Source of the DNA: an uncultured Saprospiraceae bacterium
GTDB lineage: Bacteria > Bacteroidota > Bacteroidia > Chitinophagales > Saprospiraceae
NCBI GenBank assembly: GCA_937959275.1
Contig: CALGLU010000090.1
Coordinates: 1 to 37,342, forward strand
DNA: 37,342 nucleotides
Reading direction: 5' to 3'
Each line of letters begins with the position of its first letter. The stretch's first letter is position 1. This document shows positions 7,002-15,594 of this stretch, piece after piece. The translations under genes were made by a program, and so were the position numbers. The notes under the pieces were generated by a model, which was not told the origin of the DNA, ran no database searches, and worked only from the letters and a program-made list of their open reading frames with translations.

Positions 7002-9239
7002 TTACTGAGTACACAAGACAATGCTCGCATGAAATGTTGCCGTTTGTAAGACTTCAAAACCTTCGTCCAGTTCGATGGAGTCGCCAGCCTTAAATTCGAC
7101 ATTTCCGCTGATATCCACTGTGCCTTCTGAGCCAAGGACAAGGCCTGCATGGTATGTACTATTTAGGATTGGGTCTGCATCGACTCTGATATTGGTGATG
7201 CACGAAAGGGCGCAAGCGTCTAAGACCTGCATAACTGAGTTGCATCCGAGTTGATTGGATGATATATCTACTGGGGTGCCAGTATTACTTAAATAATCAC
7301 ATACATTTCGAATGTGGCAAACTGAAGCGGCATTTGATTTGATAACCAGATCATTGATGCTCGTGTAATCTATATTTTGCAAGGGAGTGATGTCAACCAA
7401 AGAGCTATTGGATTCTATCTTAAGTAGACCATTGATCGCAGTTAGATTTGTTAGCGCAGTAATGTCTGTTAGCAAAGGATTAAACCATAAAGTAAGTCCA
7501 CCATCAATTGTTATAATATTTTCAAGTCCACTCAATGATAGCATGCTTAAATTGGAGAAAATCACCACCTCATCATTAAATGATGTGAGCGCTGAAAGAC
7601 CACTTAAGTCAATCATTTTTACATTCTCAACAATGATGAGCCCTCCACTCACGGACACTAGGCTGTTCATTCCAATTAGATTTAGGAGTTCAGGATTGTT
7701 GTAGACCTCTATGCTTTCTCCAATAGTCATGACGTTGTCTAATCCATTGAAGTTTAACATTGATATGTTTTCAATGATACTAAGTTTGCCGCCTATCGTT
7801 TCCACAGATTCGAGTCCAGATAAATCCACTAGGTTTGGACATTGATTGACGGCTAAAAATCCATCTACAATACGAATATTATGTAGCCCCGAAAGAGTCG
7901 TAATTCCACTATTGCCAAGTACCCATAATCTGCCTCTGACAATCTCCAACTGTGCGAGTCCATCAAGGCTTGTTATTTCACCAGGCGTGGCTTCCTGAAT
8001 TTTTAATTCGCCCATTACCTCAATGCAACCAGGATAATCCATCGCAAAATCATCAATCTCCTGCTGAGTTGTAATTGTAATTCCACCCAACAGACAAGTT
8101 GTCGTTACAGCACAAGTACAATCTGGTTGGATAACATCAGGTGTTGCAGTCGAACCATCAGCATCACAGGACTGACCAATTAAATCTTGAATATCTCGAC
8201 TCATGCAATATTGATTAAACACAGCAAGTGAGCCATTATCAGGCAACATTGGATTCGTCGAAAAAGAATAATTTATCAATGGTAGATCACATAAAGATTC
8301 TGGATAACAGCCTTCCAAGTTATTCGAATTCAGGTAGAGTTGAGTTAGGTTGACATTTGTCACAAATCCAGGGATAGGTCCAGTAAAGTCATTGAAGGCC
8401 ATGCGCAGATCTTTCAATTTGATGTTATTTGAAAAGTCAGGGATGGGACCAGTAAAATCATTTGCATCTAAATAAACACTGGATTCAAGGTCTGTTAAAG
8501 TTGAAAAGTAGTTTGTCGGAATTGTTCCAGTAAAATCATTTCGATCGAATCGTATTGTTTTTAATTTGATGTTTGAAGATAGGTCTGGGAGAGGACTAAT
8601 CAATTCATTAGACCCGACCCACAATAATTCTAAATCTGGTAAATGAGATAAATCTGGTATTATTCCAAAAACAGTGCAATCCGTTAATCTTAGTGTCTGC
8701 AACTTAGGGTTTTGAATGAAAGCAGGCATCTGATCATAAAAATTATTTCTGCCGAGATTTAAGTATTCTAAGTTTATCAAATTGGATACGTCGGGAAGAG
8801 TTCCTGTCAGTTGATTCAAACTTAAATTGATGAAGGTTAAATTTACTAAGGCAGATACATCTGGCGCTGCACCTGTAAGACTATTAGTTCCTAAATTAAG
8901 AATTTCCAACTCTGTTAATGTGTTTAATTCACTTCCTATAGTTCCAGATAGATTATTTATGTTGAGCAAAAGTCTGTCTACTCTTCCATTAGCATTTAAA
9001 GAAACGCCTTCCATCGTACTCAGATCACAATTCAGTGGTGGTGCAGTATTCATTGCCACTAAATCCCAGCCTGTATTATCATCCCATGTACTTCCATTTG
9101 TAACAGAGTACAAATTCTTAAGGGCATTGAAATCATCTAGGTGACATTGACTTTGACTTTCAAAACTAAATGAGCAAATGAATACAAGTAAAAAGCATGC
9201 CTTACAAAAGGAGTGGCTGTAGAAGTTTGGATTTTTCAT
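7002..9239 (-). CDS. large secreted leucine-rich-repeat protein
   Basis: The 745-residue protein has a signal peptide (about 1-31) and then a plant-type LRR region (about 70-335), with repeats of L-x-x-L-x-L-x-x-N-x-L-x-G-x-x-P-D. A Cys-containing spacer follows. The second repeat block (about 385-640) has segments such as L-x-G-L-x-x-I-x-x-I-x-G-x-L-x-I, like the receptor-L/Furin-type beta-helix repeats. The C-terminus (about 690-745: Y-H-A-G-L-V-L-G-S ... F-K-A-G-D-S-I-E-L-D-E-G-F) resembles the short '3-coathanger' stack found at the ends of Bacteroidota surface proteins. No standard T9SS sorting domain is seen. Role is probably extracellular binding or adhesion; no enzyme motif is visible. 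It stands alone between convergent and unrelated genes. Confidence 0.85.
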   Translation of the reverse strand: MKNPNFYSHSFCKACFLLVFICSFSFESQSQCHLDDFNALKNLYSVTNGSTWDDNTGWDLVAMNTAPPLNCDLSTMEGVSLNANGRVDRLLLNINNLSGTIGSELNTLTELEILNLGTNSLTGAAPDVSALVNLTFINLSLNQLTGTLPDVSNLINLEYLNLGRNNFYDQMPAFIQNPKLQTLRLTDCTVFGIIPDLSHLPDLELLWVGSNELISPLPDLSSNIKLKTIRFDRNDFTGTIPTNYFSTLTDLESSVYLDANDFTGPIPDFSNNIKLKDLRMAFNDFTGPIPGFVTNVNLTQLYLNSNNLEGCYPESLCDLPLINYSFSTNPMLPDNGSLAVFNQYCMSRDIQDLIGQSCDADGSTATPDVIQPDCTCAVTTTCLLGGITITTQQEIDDFAMDYPGCIEVMGELKIQEATPGEITSLDGLAQLEIVRGRLWVLGNSGITTLSGLHNIRIVDGFLAVNQCPNLVDLSGLESVETIGGKLSIIENISMLNFNGLDNVMTIGESIEVYNNPELLNLIGMNSLVSVSGGLIIVENVKMIDLSGLSALTSFNDEVVIFSNLSMLSLSGLENIITIDGGLTLWFNPLLTDITALTNLTAINGLLKIESNSSLVDITPLQNIDYTSINDLVIKSNAASVCHIRNVCDYLSNTGTPVDISSNQLGCNSVMQVLDACALSCITNIRVDADPILNSTYHAGLVLGSEGTVDISGNVEFKAGDSIELDEGFEVLQTATFHASIVLCTQ

Positions 9240-9309
9240 AGTATAAGGTGTGTATTAAGGATAGTCAATAGATTAAATTAATCAGGACCATTCATATTGA
9301 TCTAAGGGT

Positions 9310-9492
9310 TTACCCGAATTAACGAAAGTGGCTTAAACCCAACGCACTTGAATTCGACCCATTTACTGCTGCCTATTTTTTCAATCTCTGCGTTACAAAG
9401 CCTCGTAATAGCACCACTATTTCTACGTTTTGTGCCTTGATCTTAAAGAGAAGATCCTCGCATTAAACAGGTCAAAACCCAAATCCGTTGGA
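9310..9492. repeat. probable interspersed non-coding repeat
   Basis: The 313-bp gap 9240-9552 has no convincing gene. Its core reads like an interspersed repeat seen in Bacteroidota intergenic DNA (from memory): acccaacgcacttgaattcg, then ctctgcgttacaaagcctcg, then a tail with aaacccaaatccgttggat. A 13-base piece (tgtaacgcagaga on the minus strand near 9385) recurs on the plus strand near 37085, which links the two repeat-rich gaps. Function is unknown. Confidence 0.4.
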
Positions 9493-9552
9493 TATATTTT
9501 TTAATAGATATAGCACAATGTTGTTGCACAAAATCAAAGGGAGATATACTGC

Positions 9553-9825
9553 TTATATGATCTCCGGAAAATCATCTTGGCCCTCGACTAAATTAGCAAG
9601 CGCTTCTTTCTTTGTCACATTCATTTGCAGAAAAGTCGTCTCGACTCTGGATAAAAAGATCTCATCCACCAAGCTGTGTATATCTGTAGCTTGCTCGACC
9701 AGCCCATCTCTAAATCGAAATGTCTGTACCAAATCACCATCCTCAATCTGCAGGCTCAGGCGATTGTTCATTTCTAAAATTGTCATTTTATAAGTAGGGT
9801 GTTCGATATGGCCGACGATTCTCAT
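9553..9825 (-). CDS. conserved hypothetical protein (90 aa)
   Basis: A small soluble protein, beginning MRIVGHIEHPTYKMTILEMN and rich in acidic and beta-forming residues, with no signal peptide or membrane segment. Its ATG overlaps the stop of the upstream DUF2520 gene (ATGA), so it is almost certainly translated as the last gene of the ccmE-ccsA-DUF2520 operon. That position and coupling are the main evidence that it is real. I do not recognise a functional motif; a small conserved Bacteroidota protein of unknown role is the best statement. Confidence 0.75.
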   Translation of the reverse strand: MRIVGHIEHPTYKMTILEMNNRLSLQIEDGDLVQTFRFRDGLVEQATDIHSLVDEIFLSRVETTFLQMNVTKKEALANLVEGQDDFPEII

Positions 9826-10607
9826 GAGTTTGATTTATACTGTTGAATACTATTTGATATGGATGTGTACAAAGCACGATATTCTTTATGTGATTTTAAA
9901 AGTCCAAGGTGCTTTTTAATTGTCGATTGGTCGTCCCGAATAGCTGGTCCTGTTTGCATCAAATGCGGTTGCTCACCAATGATCTTTTGTGAACTCTCTA
10001 TTATGATCGGGTAGAGCAGCTTAAAGTCGAGATTGTGTTGTAAGCACAAATCATAGGCAATGCTATACATGTGGTTTGTGAAGTTATTGGCAAATACCGC
10101 TGCCAGATGCAATGCAAGTTTTTGTTGATCACTGACTTCCTGCACATGCGGTGTGACTTTGATTATGAGCTGATGCAGTGCTTGATTCATCTTAGTTTCA
10201 GTAGCGCCATAACAGACGGGCACTGTATTGAATGCGATGTCTTTTTGTTTTGAAAGACTCTGCGGTGGCCATAGCACCCCAGCATTGGAAAAGTGAGTAT
10301 TGATCAATTTTATAGAAGTCGCACCAGATGTGTGAATGACCTGAGCACTTGTGTCCAGCTGATTTGATAGTTGACTGATGACATCCGTGATAACATCATC
10401 TGGCACAGCTATGATATATAAGTCAGAATGTTTGTTGAGTTTATTATAGGAAGTAGTGGCAACAGCATTGACTTGCGCAGCTAGACTCCTCGCAGTAGCT
10501 AGACGTCTATTAACGATCGAATCGATTTGAATTCCTGCAGCAAAAAATGCTTTTGCAAAATGAGTCGCCACATGTCCTGCGCCAATAAATGAAATCGATT
10601 GGATCAT
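9822..10607 (-). CDS. Rossmann-like / DUF2520 domain protein
   Basis: The 261-residue protein has an N-terminal NAD(P)-binding Rossmann fold with I-G-A-G-H-V-A-T-H near residues 8-16 and I-I-A-V-P-D-D-V near 66. An H-T-S-G-A-T segment near 93 follows, then a helical DUF2520 domain from about 130. The family is related to 6-phosphogluconate-dehydrogenase-like and F420-dependent NADP oxidoreductases; its substrate is not known. It follows ccsA by 12 bases and overlaps the next gene by 4, so it belongs to the cytochrome maturation operon by position. A direct role in that pathway is not shown. Confidence 0.88.
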   Translation of the reverse strand: MIQSISFIGAGHVATHFAKAFFAAGIQIDSIVNRRLATARSLAAQVNAVATTSYNKLNKHSDLYIIAVPDDVITDVISQLSNQLDTSAQVIHTSGATSIKLINTHFSNAGVLWPPQSLSKQKDIAFNTVPVCYGATETKMNQALHQLIIKVTPHVQEVSDQQKLALHLAAVFANNFTNHMYSIAYDLCLQHNLDFKLLYPIIIESSQKIIGEQPHLMQTGPAIRDDQSTIKKHLGLLKSHKEYRALYTSISNSIQQYKSNS

Positions 10608-10619
10608 CTTAATCTTATC

Positions 10620-13463
10620 TTAATGCTTATATCTAACGATCATACCTAAGAGAAGTCCAAATAACATCATACACGTCCCGAGCCAGACCAAATTGATGCC
10701 TGGGAATACGATGGATTCAATCACAAGCAGATCTGATCGAGGGACATTCTGCGCTATACTAAGGTTGACTGAGTTGAGATTGCGTTCTTCTTGAGCAATG
10801 CTAAACGTCATTGTTTCTGTCTTAGGATCTATTTTATTGAAGCGTGTATGAAGGCCTAGAGCTGGAAGATAATCCTTGATACTAAATTGCTGATTACCAC
10901 GGATAATAATGATCGGGTTAGATTCAGTTCTTTCGCTCGTCCCTTTTTCTCTTATGACCAACTGCGCAGCAAGTGCAATATCTCCTTCCTCCGCCGTATA
11001 ATTTGAATCGGTAGGATCATTATCAAAACCGATTAATCCGATTTCAAAATTGCCGACCTGGATCGCATCTCCTTTTTTTAATTGTAGCTCTTGGTAGTTC
11101 AGTTCGTGTTCTTGGGTAAAGACTTGATTAAACACAGATTCATCTAGGCCAACACGCAAACGTAATGGATCTAGACTGACTGGATATTGATAGACAAGTC
11201 CCTCTGATAGAACGAGTGCAGGTGTTGCACTATATGTCGTATCTAAGATCGGATGATAGAATCGGAGTTTCGCCCCTACAGCTAGGTCAACGCTATCTAG
11301 TTCTATATTCTCATGTTCTGGGGAAAAAGTATAGGACTCAAACTGACCGATAATGGTATCTAGTCTGACGCCTGTCTTAATTTGGACTTCATTAATAATG
11401 TGGAATGTATCTTGGAAATTGACGCTATACGGCTCAAAGACTAATCTGTCCTCAAGCACTTTTAGGCTGTCGATGTTCTGCAGGTGTGAAGGGTAGCCTG
11501 AGACACTCGTAAAAATATCCTTATTCCAATAATGCTTTGTGTCGGGATTAAAGGCACCAATTTTAGTAAACTTAGCATCATATATTGCACTCGGCTGCAA
11601 GTCAAATTCTTCTACTAATTTTTGTTGATCATCTACTCGTTTGAAGTTGATGTTGAATTTTTTAAGATTGCCATCAAGTGTATCTCCCGTATATGTATAC
11701 ATGTATGAGTTAGCAGGGTAGGGTTTGTTTTGAAATAATAAGAGATTCGAATTAAGTTGATCTTGTGTCAATAAACCACGCTGCCCAAACGGGTCAGAAG
11801 TGATATAACTTTTATTTAGACCTGTAAGCAAAATGCCAAATATTAAAAGACCAAAGCCAAGATGTGAAAACGCAGATGCACTTGCTTTTATATTTCCTTT
11901 GACAAATGTTATGAGATAATCCAGGTTAGATATGATTGCAAATAAACCTGAAAAGATTAATATCTGATGCTGCCAGTGCGCCTCGTTAAAGTAGCGATAG
12001 AGGATGAAACTCCCGATCAGAGAAAGTATAGCCGTAATGCCTAGATGAGTGAAAAATGTTTTTTTGTAGCCATCCCAATTTCGCCCTCCAAATCTCAAGT
12101 ATTGGCTCGAACCTGATAATACACCGATGATCACTGCAATCCACAATTGATATTTATTATAGTGTTCGATAGGATCTTCTATCACCTTGCCTATATATCC
12201 TGGCTCTATAGTGGCGTCCATAATCGCATTGAATACAGGGAGTGAAGTCGATGTAATGATTAGCGCTGCAGAGAAAAAGAGAACGATCGAACCAATCAAC
12301 ATCCAAAATTCTCTAGAGTTGAGACCTTCTTCTTTCTTATTTGTTGGAATGGATTTTCGTCTAAATAAATAAAACAATAGCGAACCAAAAAAGAAGAAGC
12401 CAACAAAGCCAGCTAGCTGCCACTCTAAGCCCATCTGTGTAAATGAATGCGCTGAAGTATCACCAAGAATCCCACTTCGTGTTAAGAAAGTAGAGTATAT
12501 GATTAACAAAAATGTCAACAAATAAAAGATATATGTTGTCCGAATAGAATAGCCAGTGCTCAACGCAACTAGGTTCGTGTGCACGCCAGCCACCAAAATA
12601 ATCCACGGCACAAAAGAGGCGTTCTCCACAGGATCCCAAGCCCAATAGCCGCCAAAGCCCAGGGCTTCATATGCCCAAGCCGCACCCATCAAAATACCAG
12701 TGCCTAAAAAGAAAGAGGAAAACAAAGACCATCGCAAAGCAGGCTTCAACCAACCCGTATGATCCTTCGTCAATAGTCCACCAATGGCAAATCCAAATGG
12801 TATAGCTGTCGAGGCAAAACCCAAAAATAGTACTGGCGGATGTATCGTCATCCAATAATTTTGCAATAGAGGACTCATGCCCGTCCCTTCAATCAAAGAC
12901 AAGTAATCAGCCTTATTAAAAATGGGCGCATCAATCATATCACGCAGCAACACAGTGGGGTTGCTACCTATTTTAAACTCTTCACCAAACAAAGGGATAT
13001 GTATGCCAAGAAGCATACTCGCTATAAAAAACTGGATTAGTCCTAAAGTCATCACCACTGACGCTGACCATCGATCCTTTTTTCTTAAAAAGAAAAAGCC
13101 TAAGAGTACATGCCAAAACATCCACAACATAAAGCTGCCTTCTTGGCCTTCCCAAAATGCGGAGAAAATAAACCTCATCGGCAAGTCATCAGAGACATGG
13201 CCGTGGACATAGTTGTACTCATACATGGAGTTACCCATGATGAAAAAGACCAAAGCGATTAACAATAATGTCGCTATGCCGTGGATCAAAAATCCTGCTC
13301 GGCCTAGCGCATACCAGCTTGCCTTCTCTGTCTCAGAGTCAGACTTTAAATAATTGTAAAATGATACAGCTGCAAAAAGTGCTGCTATGAATGATAGCAA
13401 TATGCAGACATGGCCGATGAAGCCTGGCCACAATGTTTCTCCTATGTATTGTATACTAGCCAA
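10620..13463 (-). CDS. ccsA: cytochrome c biogenesis protein CcsA/CcmF (heme lyase)
   Basis: A large inner-membrane protein that attaches heme to apocytochrome c. Of 947 residues, many are membrane helices. The W-E-G-Q-E-G-S-F motif is at 104-111, a probable heme-ligand His in I-H-P-P at 208, and the tryptophan-rich WWD signature G-G-Y-W-A-W-D-P-V-E-N at 271-281, followed by a conserved V-H-T-N. A long periplasmic domain (about 560-920) precedes the last helix and a short cytoplasmic tail. The start is TTG at 13463, two bases after the ccmE stop. CcmF is the closest description; Bacteroidota entries are often named CcsA. CcmA, B, C, D, G and H are not in this window. Confidence 0.92.
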   Translation of the reverse strand: MASIQYIGETLWPGFIGHVCILLSFIAALFAAVSFYNYLKSDSETEKASWYALGRAGFLIHGIATLLLIALVFFIMGNSMYEYNYVHGHVSDDLPMRFIFSAFWEGQEGSFMLWMFWHVLLGFFFLRKKDRWSASVVMTLGLIQFFIASMLLGIHIPLFGEEFKIGSNPTVLLRDMIDAPIFNKADYLSLIEGTGMSPLLQNYWMTIHPPVLFLGFASTAIPFGFAIGGLLTKDHTGWLKPALRWSLFSSFFLGTGILMGAAWAYEALGFGGYWAWDPVENASFVPWIILVAGVHTNLVALSTGYSIRTTYIFYLLTFLLIIYSTFLTRSGILGDTSAHSFTQMGLEWQLAGFVGFFFFGSLLFYLFRRKSIPTNKKEEGLNSREFWMLIGSIVLFFSAALIITSTSLPVFNAIMDATIEPGYIGKVIEDPIEHYNKYQLWIAVIIGVLSGSSQYLRFGGRNWDGYKKTFFTHLGITAILSLIGSFILYRYFNEAHWQHQILIFSGLFAIISNLDYLITFVKGNIKASASAFSHLGFGLLIFGILLTGLNKSYITSDPFGQRGLLTQDQLNSNLLLFQNKPYPANSYMYTYTGDTLDGNLKKFNINFKRVDDQQKLVEEFDLQPSAIYDAKFTKIGAFNPDTKHYWNKDIFTSVSGYPSHLQNIDSLKVLEDRLVFEPYSVNFQDTFHIINEVQIKTGVRLDTIIGQFESYTFSPEHENIELDSVDLAVGAKLRFYHPILDTTYSATPALVLSEGLVYQYPVSLDPLRLRVGLDESVFNQVFTQEHELNYQELQLKKGDAIQVGNFEIGLIGFDNDPTDSNYTAEEGDIALAAQLVIREKGTSERTESNPIIIIRGNQQFSIKDYLPALGLHTRFNKIDPKTETMTFSIAQEERNLNSVNLSIAQNVPRSDLLVIESIVFPGINLVWLGTCMMLFGLLLGMIVRYKH

Positions 13464-13465
13464 TC

Positions 13466-13861
13466 TTAACCTTGATTTCTCAGGTTGATTTCTTCGTCCT
13501 TATATTTTGAAGGGCATTTCATCAACAATTCGTCAGCTACAAAAATACCTTCTCTCATACTACCAGTGACAACGACTTGTTCTGATCTCTCAAAATCCTG
13601 AGGCTTAGGTTTGTTGAGAAGGACTTTAGCATCATGACCATCTGCGTCTGACATATAAAAACTAAAGGCATTGGCGTCGACTTCTGGATTGTACTTCATT
13701 TCCTTGTCCTTCACAAGCTCACCAGCAACTTTCATTCGTTTACCAGAAGCAGATGCTGCGTCAAAAGTACCATAGGTACTCATGTCTTTGGAAGCAGAGA
13801 ACAGCAGGAAAATCCCTACCAAAATGACCAATATGTTTATGATATATATCTTTTTCATCAC
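13466..13861 (-). CDS. ccmE: cytochrome c maturation heme chaperone CcmE, CXXXY type
   Basis: A periplasmic heme chaperone that passes heme to the CcmF/CcsA lyase. The 131-residue product has one N-terminal membrane anchor (about 5-24) and an OB-fold domain (V-A-G-E-L-V ... F-Y-M-S-D ... V-V-V-T-G-S). The C-terminal motif is C116-P-S-K-Y120. In E. coli CcmE this place is H-x-x-x-Y, where the His covalently holds heme; here Cys replaces it, giving the CXXXY form known from some sulfate reducers and archaea. It is the first gene of the operon, just ahead of ccsA. Upstream, 13889-13900 is a small cacta-aa-tagtg palindrome. Confidence 0.9.
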   Translation of the reverse strand: MMKKIYIINILVILVGIFLLFSASKDMSTYGTFDAASASGKRMKVAGELVKDKEMKYNPEVDANAFSFYMSDADGHDAKVLLNKPKPQDFERSEQVVVTGSMREGIFVADELLMKCPSKYKDEEINLRNQG

Positions 13862-14032
13862 TTAACTTTATTAGTTTTAGTAATAAACACTAAATAGTGC
13901 CGTATGTTGTCACAAAAATACGTCTTTATTCATGTATAATGTGAATGTCTAAACATTCTTTACATTCATTCTAAATTAATATTGTTTCATATTGATAAAT
14001 ACTATGATTCAACCTGACTGAACTTACGATAT

Positions 14033-14707
14033 ATGCTGAATCAAATACCTCTAATTGCAAGTTTGACAAATGTATCCATCCACAATCCAAATGGCGTTGT
14101 ACTGTCAAATGTGAATTTTTCAATCGCTGAAGCTGAATTGTGTTACTTAATCGGCAAAACAGGGAGTGGAAAATCCAGTTTACTGAAGCTACTGTATGGT
14201 GAAAATAGCCTGATGTCTGGACAAGCAGAAGTGGCAGGCACAAAGCTAGCTGACTTATCTCCAACCAACATCCACCTGTATCGAAGAAAATTAGGGATGG
14301 TATTCCAAGATTTTGCGCTGTTTCAAGAGTGGTCAGTCGAAGACAATTTGATCTATGTCTTGAAAGCAACCGATTGGCATGATAAGCAGCATATCAACCA
14401 ACGCGTCGACGAAGTGCTCCATGCAGTCCAGCTCAACGTGGAGAAATCTAGACTCAGCGCTAAGCTATCGGGAGGAGAACAACAACGTCTAGCCATCGCA
14501 AGAGCCATATTGAATGAGCCTGCTTTACTCATCGCGGACGAGCCAACAGGCAACCTCGATCCAGAGTCCGCTGATGAAATTTTACACTTAATCAGGAGGC
14601 TGACAATGGATCATAATATGGCATCTATTGTAGCCACTCACGATCATTCTTTGTTGGAGCGATTTCCTGCGAGAGTATTGAAATGTGAGGGTGGGACGAT
14701 TGTTTAA
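14033..14707 (+). CDS. ftsE: FtsE-like ABC transporter ATPase
   Basis: The 224-residue product is a single ABC ATPase domain: Walker A G-K-T-G-S-G-K-S-S near 40, Q-loop V-F-Q-D-F, signature L-S-G-G-E-Q-Q-R, Walker B L-L-I-A-D-E-P-T-G-N-L-D. The D-E-P-T-G-N-L-D signature and length match the FtsE/LolD/MacB group. FtsE works with the membrane protein FtsX to trigger cell-wall hydrolases at division. No ftsX is adjacent, which is common in Bacteroidota. CcmA was considered because ccmE is its divergent neighbour, but the motifs fit FtsE better. LolD remains possible. Confidence 0.8.
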   Translation: MLNQIPLIASLTNVSIHNPNGVVLSNVNFSIAEAELCYLIGKTGSGKSSLLKLLYGENSLMSGQAEVAGTKLADLSPTNIHLYRRKLGMVFQDFALFQEWSVEDNLIYVLKATDWHDKQHINQRVDEVLHAVQLNVEKSRLSAKLSGGEQQRLAIARAILNEPALLIADEPTGNLDPESADEILHLIRRLTMDHNMASIVATHDHSLLERFPARVLKCEGGTIV

Positions 14708-14711
14708 ATAA

Positions 14712-14947
14712 CCAAAGGTGAGAGGGCAGGAGCCCTTCACCTGAATTATTTTCCTAAATCAGATTATCACATTGAGCAAAAGGGCTCCCGCCCTCTTTGC
14801 GTGTTTGTGTTTTCTGGTTACCCAAAGGTGAGAGGGCAGGAGCCCTTCACCTCAATTGTTTTCCCAAACCAGATTATCACATTGAGCAAAAGGACTGCCG
14901 CCCTCTTTGCGTGTTGATTGAGCAAAAGGGCCCTCTTTGCGTATTGT
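14712..14947. repeat. tandem 110-bp hairpin repeats downstream of ftsE
   Basis: Two full copies (about 14712-14816 and 14822-14916, offset 110) and a partial third (14917-14947). Each full copy folds back on itself: arm gagggcaggagccctt (14722-14737, 14832-14847) pairs with aagggctcccgccctc (14780-14795) or its diverged form (14890-14905), enclosing ~42 bases. The first hairpin has one G-U-type mismatch in 16, the second three. They fill the gap between convergent ftsE and the 189-aa gene and may act as terminators or be remnants of a mobile repeat. Confidence 0.8.
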
Positions 14948-14961
14948 ATTCCCACCTTTCC

Positions 14962-15531
14962 TCATTCCCTAAAACTAATAGGCAAATCAAAATACTCAGG
15001 CACCTCCTCCTTATAGAATACCATACTATACACCATCGCGTGATCTTCTTTATATAAGGCGATCAATCTGCAATATGGAAAACTAGATAAAGACTCCTTA
15101 GGTGTAAAGTCAGCATACAATCCCCAATCTGCGTTAAAGATGGTATCGACTATTTCTGACTGAATTTCTGTTAAGGTGATGTTTGGCGATTGATTGTTAC
15201 TAGCTAATGTCGTAACATATTGATACAAGTCTAACTGAGGATGGTTGGCTAGATCAGTTGGGTTTTGAAGGGCCTTAAATCGATACCGGATTTCGATGTC
15301 TTTATCGGTTGAGTGTAGAATCATATCAAAAGGACCATATTCCTTCTTTTTTTGAGGGACAGGATGTAGCCAGGCTTCAGTTGGTTCGTAATAGTAAAGT
15401 CCCATGCGATCTAAGGTCTGATCAAAGGACTCTGTATACTGATATCGCTTTTGCCCATACACTGACAAAGAGCATATCATGCAAATCAATGCAGATATTG
15501 AAAACTTGAATATGAACAGTCGATTAATCAC
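14962..15531 (-). CDS. secreted hypothetical protein (189 aa)
   Basis: A signal peptide (hydrophobic stretch 5-24, probable cleavage after V-Y-G) precedes a soluble domain containing R-Y-Q-Y-T-E-S-F-D, W-L-H-P-V-P-Q-K-K-K-E-Y-G-P-F-D-M and a C-terminal E-V-P-E-Y-F-D-L-P-I-S-F. There is no membrane anchor or recognised catalytic motif. It is likely a periplasmic or exported protein of unknown role, common in style for Bacteroidota. Gene order gives no clue: the 3' side abuts the hairpin repeats, and the 5' side is divergent from the propeller gene across 63 bp. Confidence 0.75.
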   Translation of the reverse strand: MINRLFIFKFSISALICMICSLSVYGQKRYQYTESFDQTLDRMGLYYYEPTEAWLHPVPQKKKEYGPFDMILHSTDKDIEIRYRFKALQNPTDLANHPQLDLYQYVTTLASNNQSPNITLTEIQSEIVDTIFNADWGLYADFTPKESLSSFPYCRLIALYKEDHAMVYSMVFYKEEVPEYFDLPISFRE

Positions 15532-15594
15532 TTCTACATAGTTAACGCTTTCAAACTATTGTTTATCTTAATCATTCAAAGAAATTGATAATTT

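Noticed and set aside
9488-9793. 101-aa plus-strand ORF
   Set aside because: Antisense of the 90-aa operon gene, which has an ATGA overlap with its neighbour.
13889-13900. Operator for ccmE
   Set aside because: A 12-bp cacta-aa-tagtg palindrome is too short and isolated to call a regulator site.
14033-14707. CcmA heme-exporter ATPase, because ccmE is divergent next door
   Set aside because: The D-E-P-T-G-N-L-D and signature region match FtsE/LolD, and there is no ccmB/C.
14797-15057. 86-aa plus-strand ORF over the ftsE-downstream repeats
   Set aside because: It is made of the repeat hairpins and antisense of the 189-aa gene; no start signal or recognisable protein.
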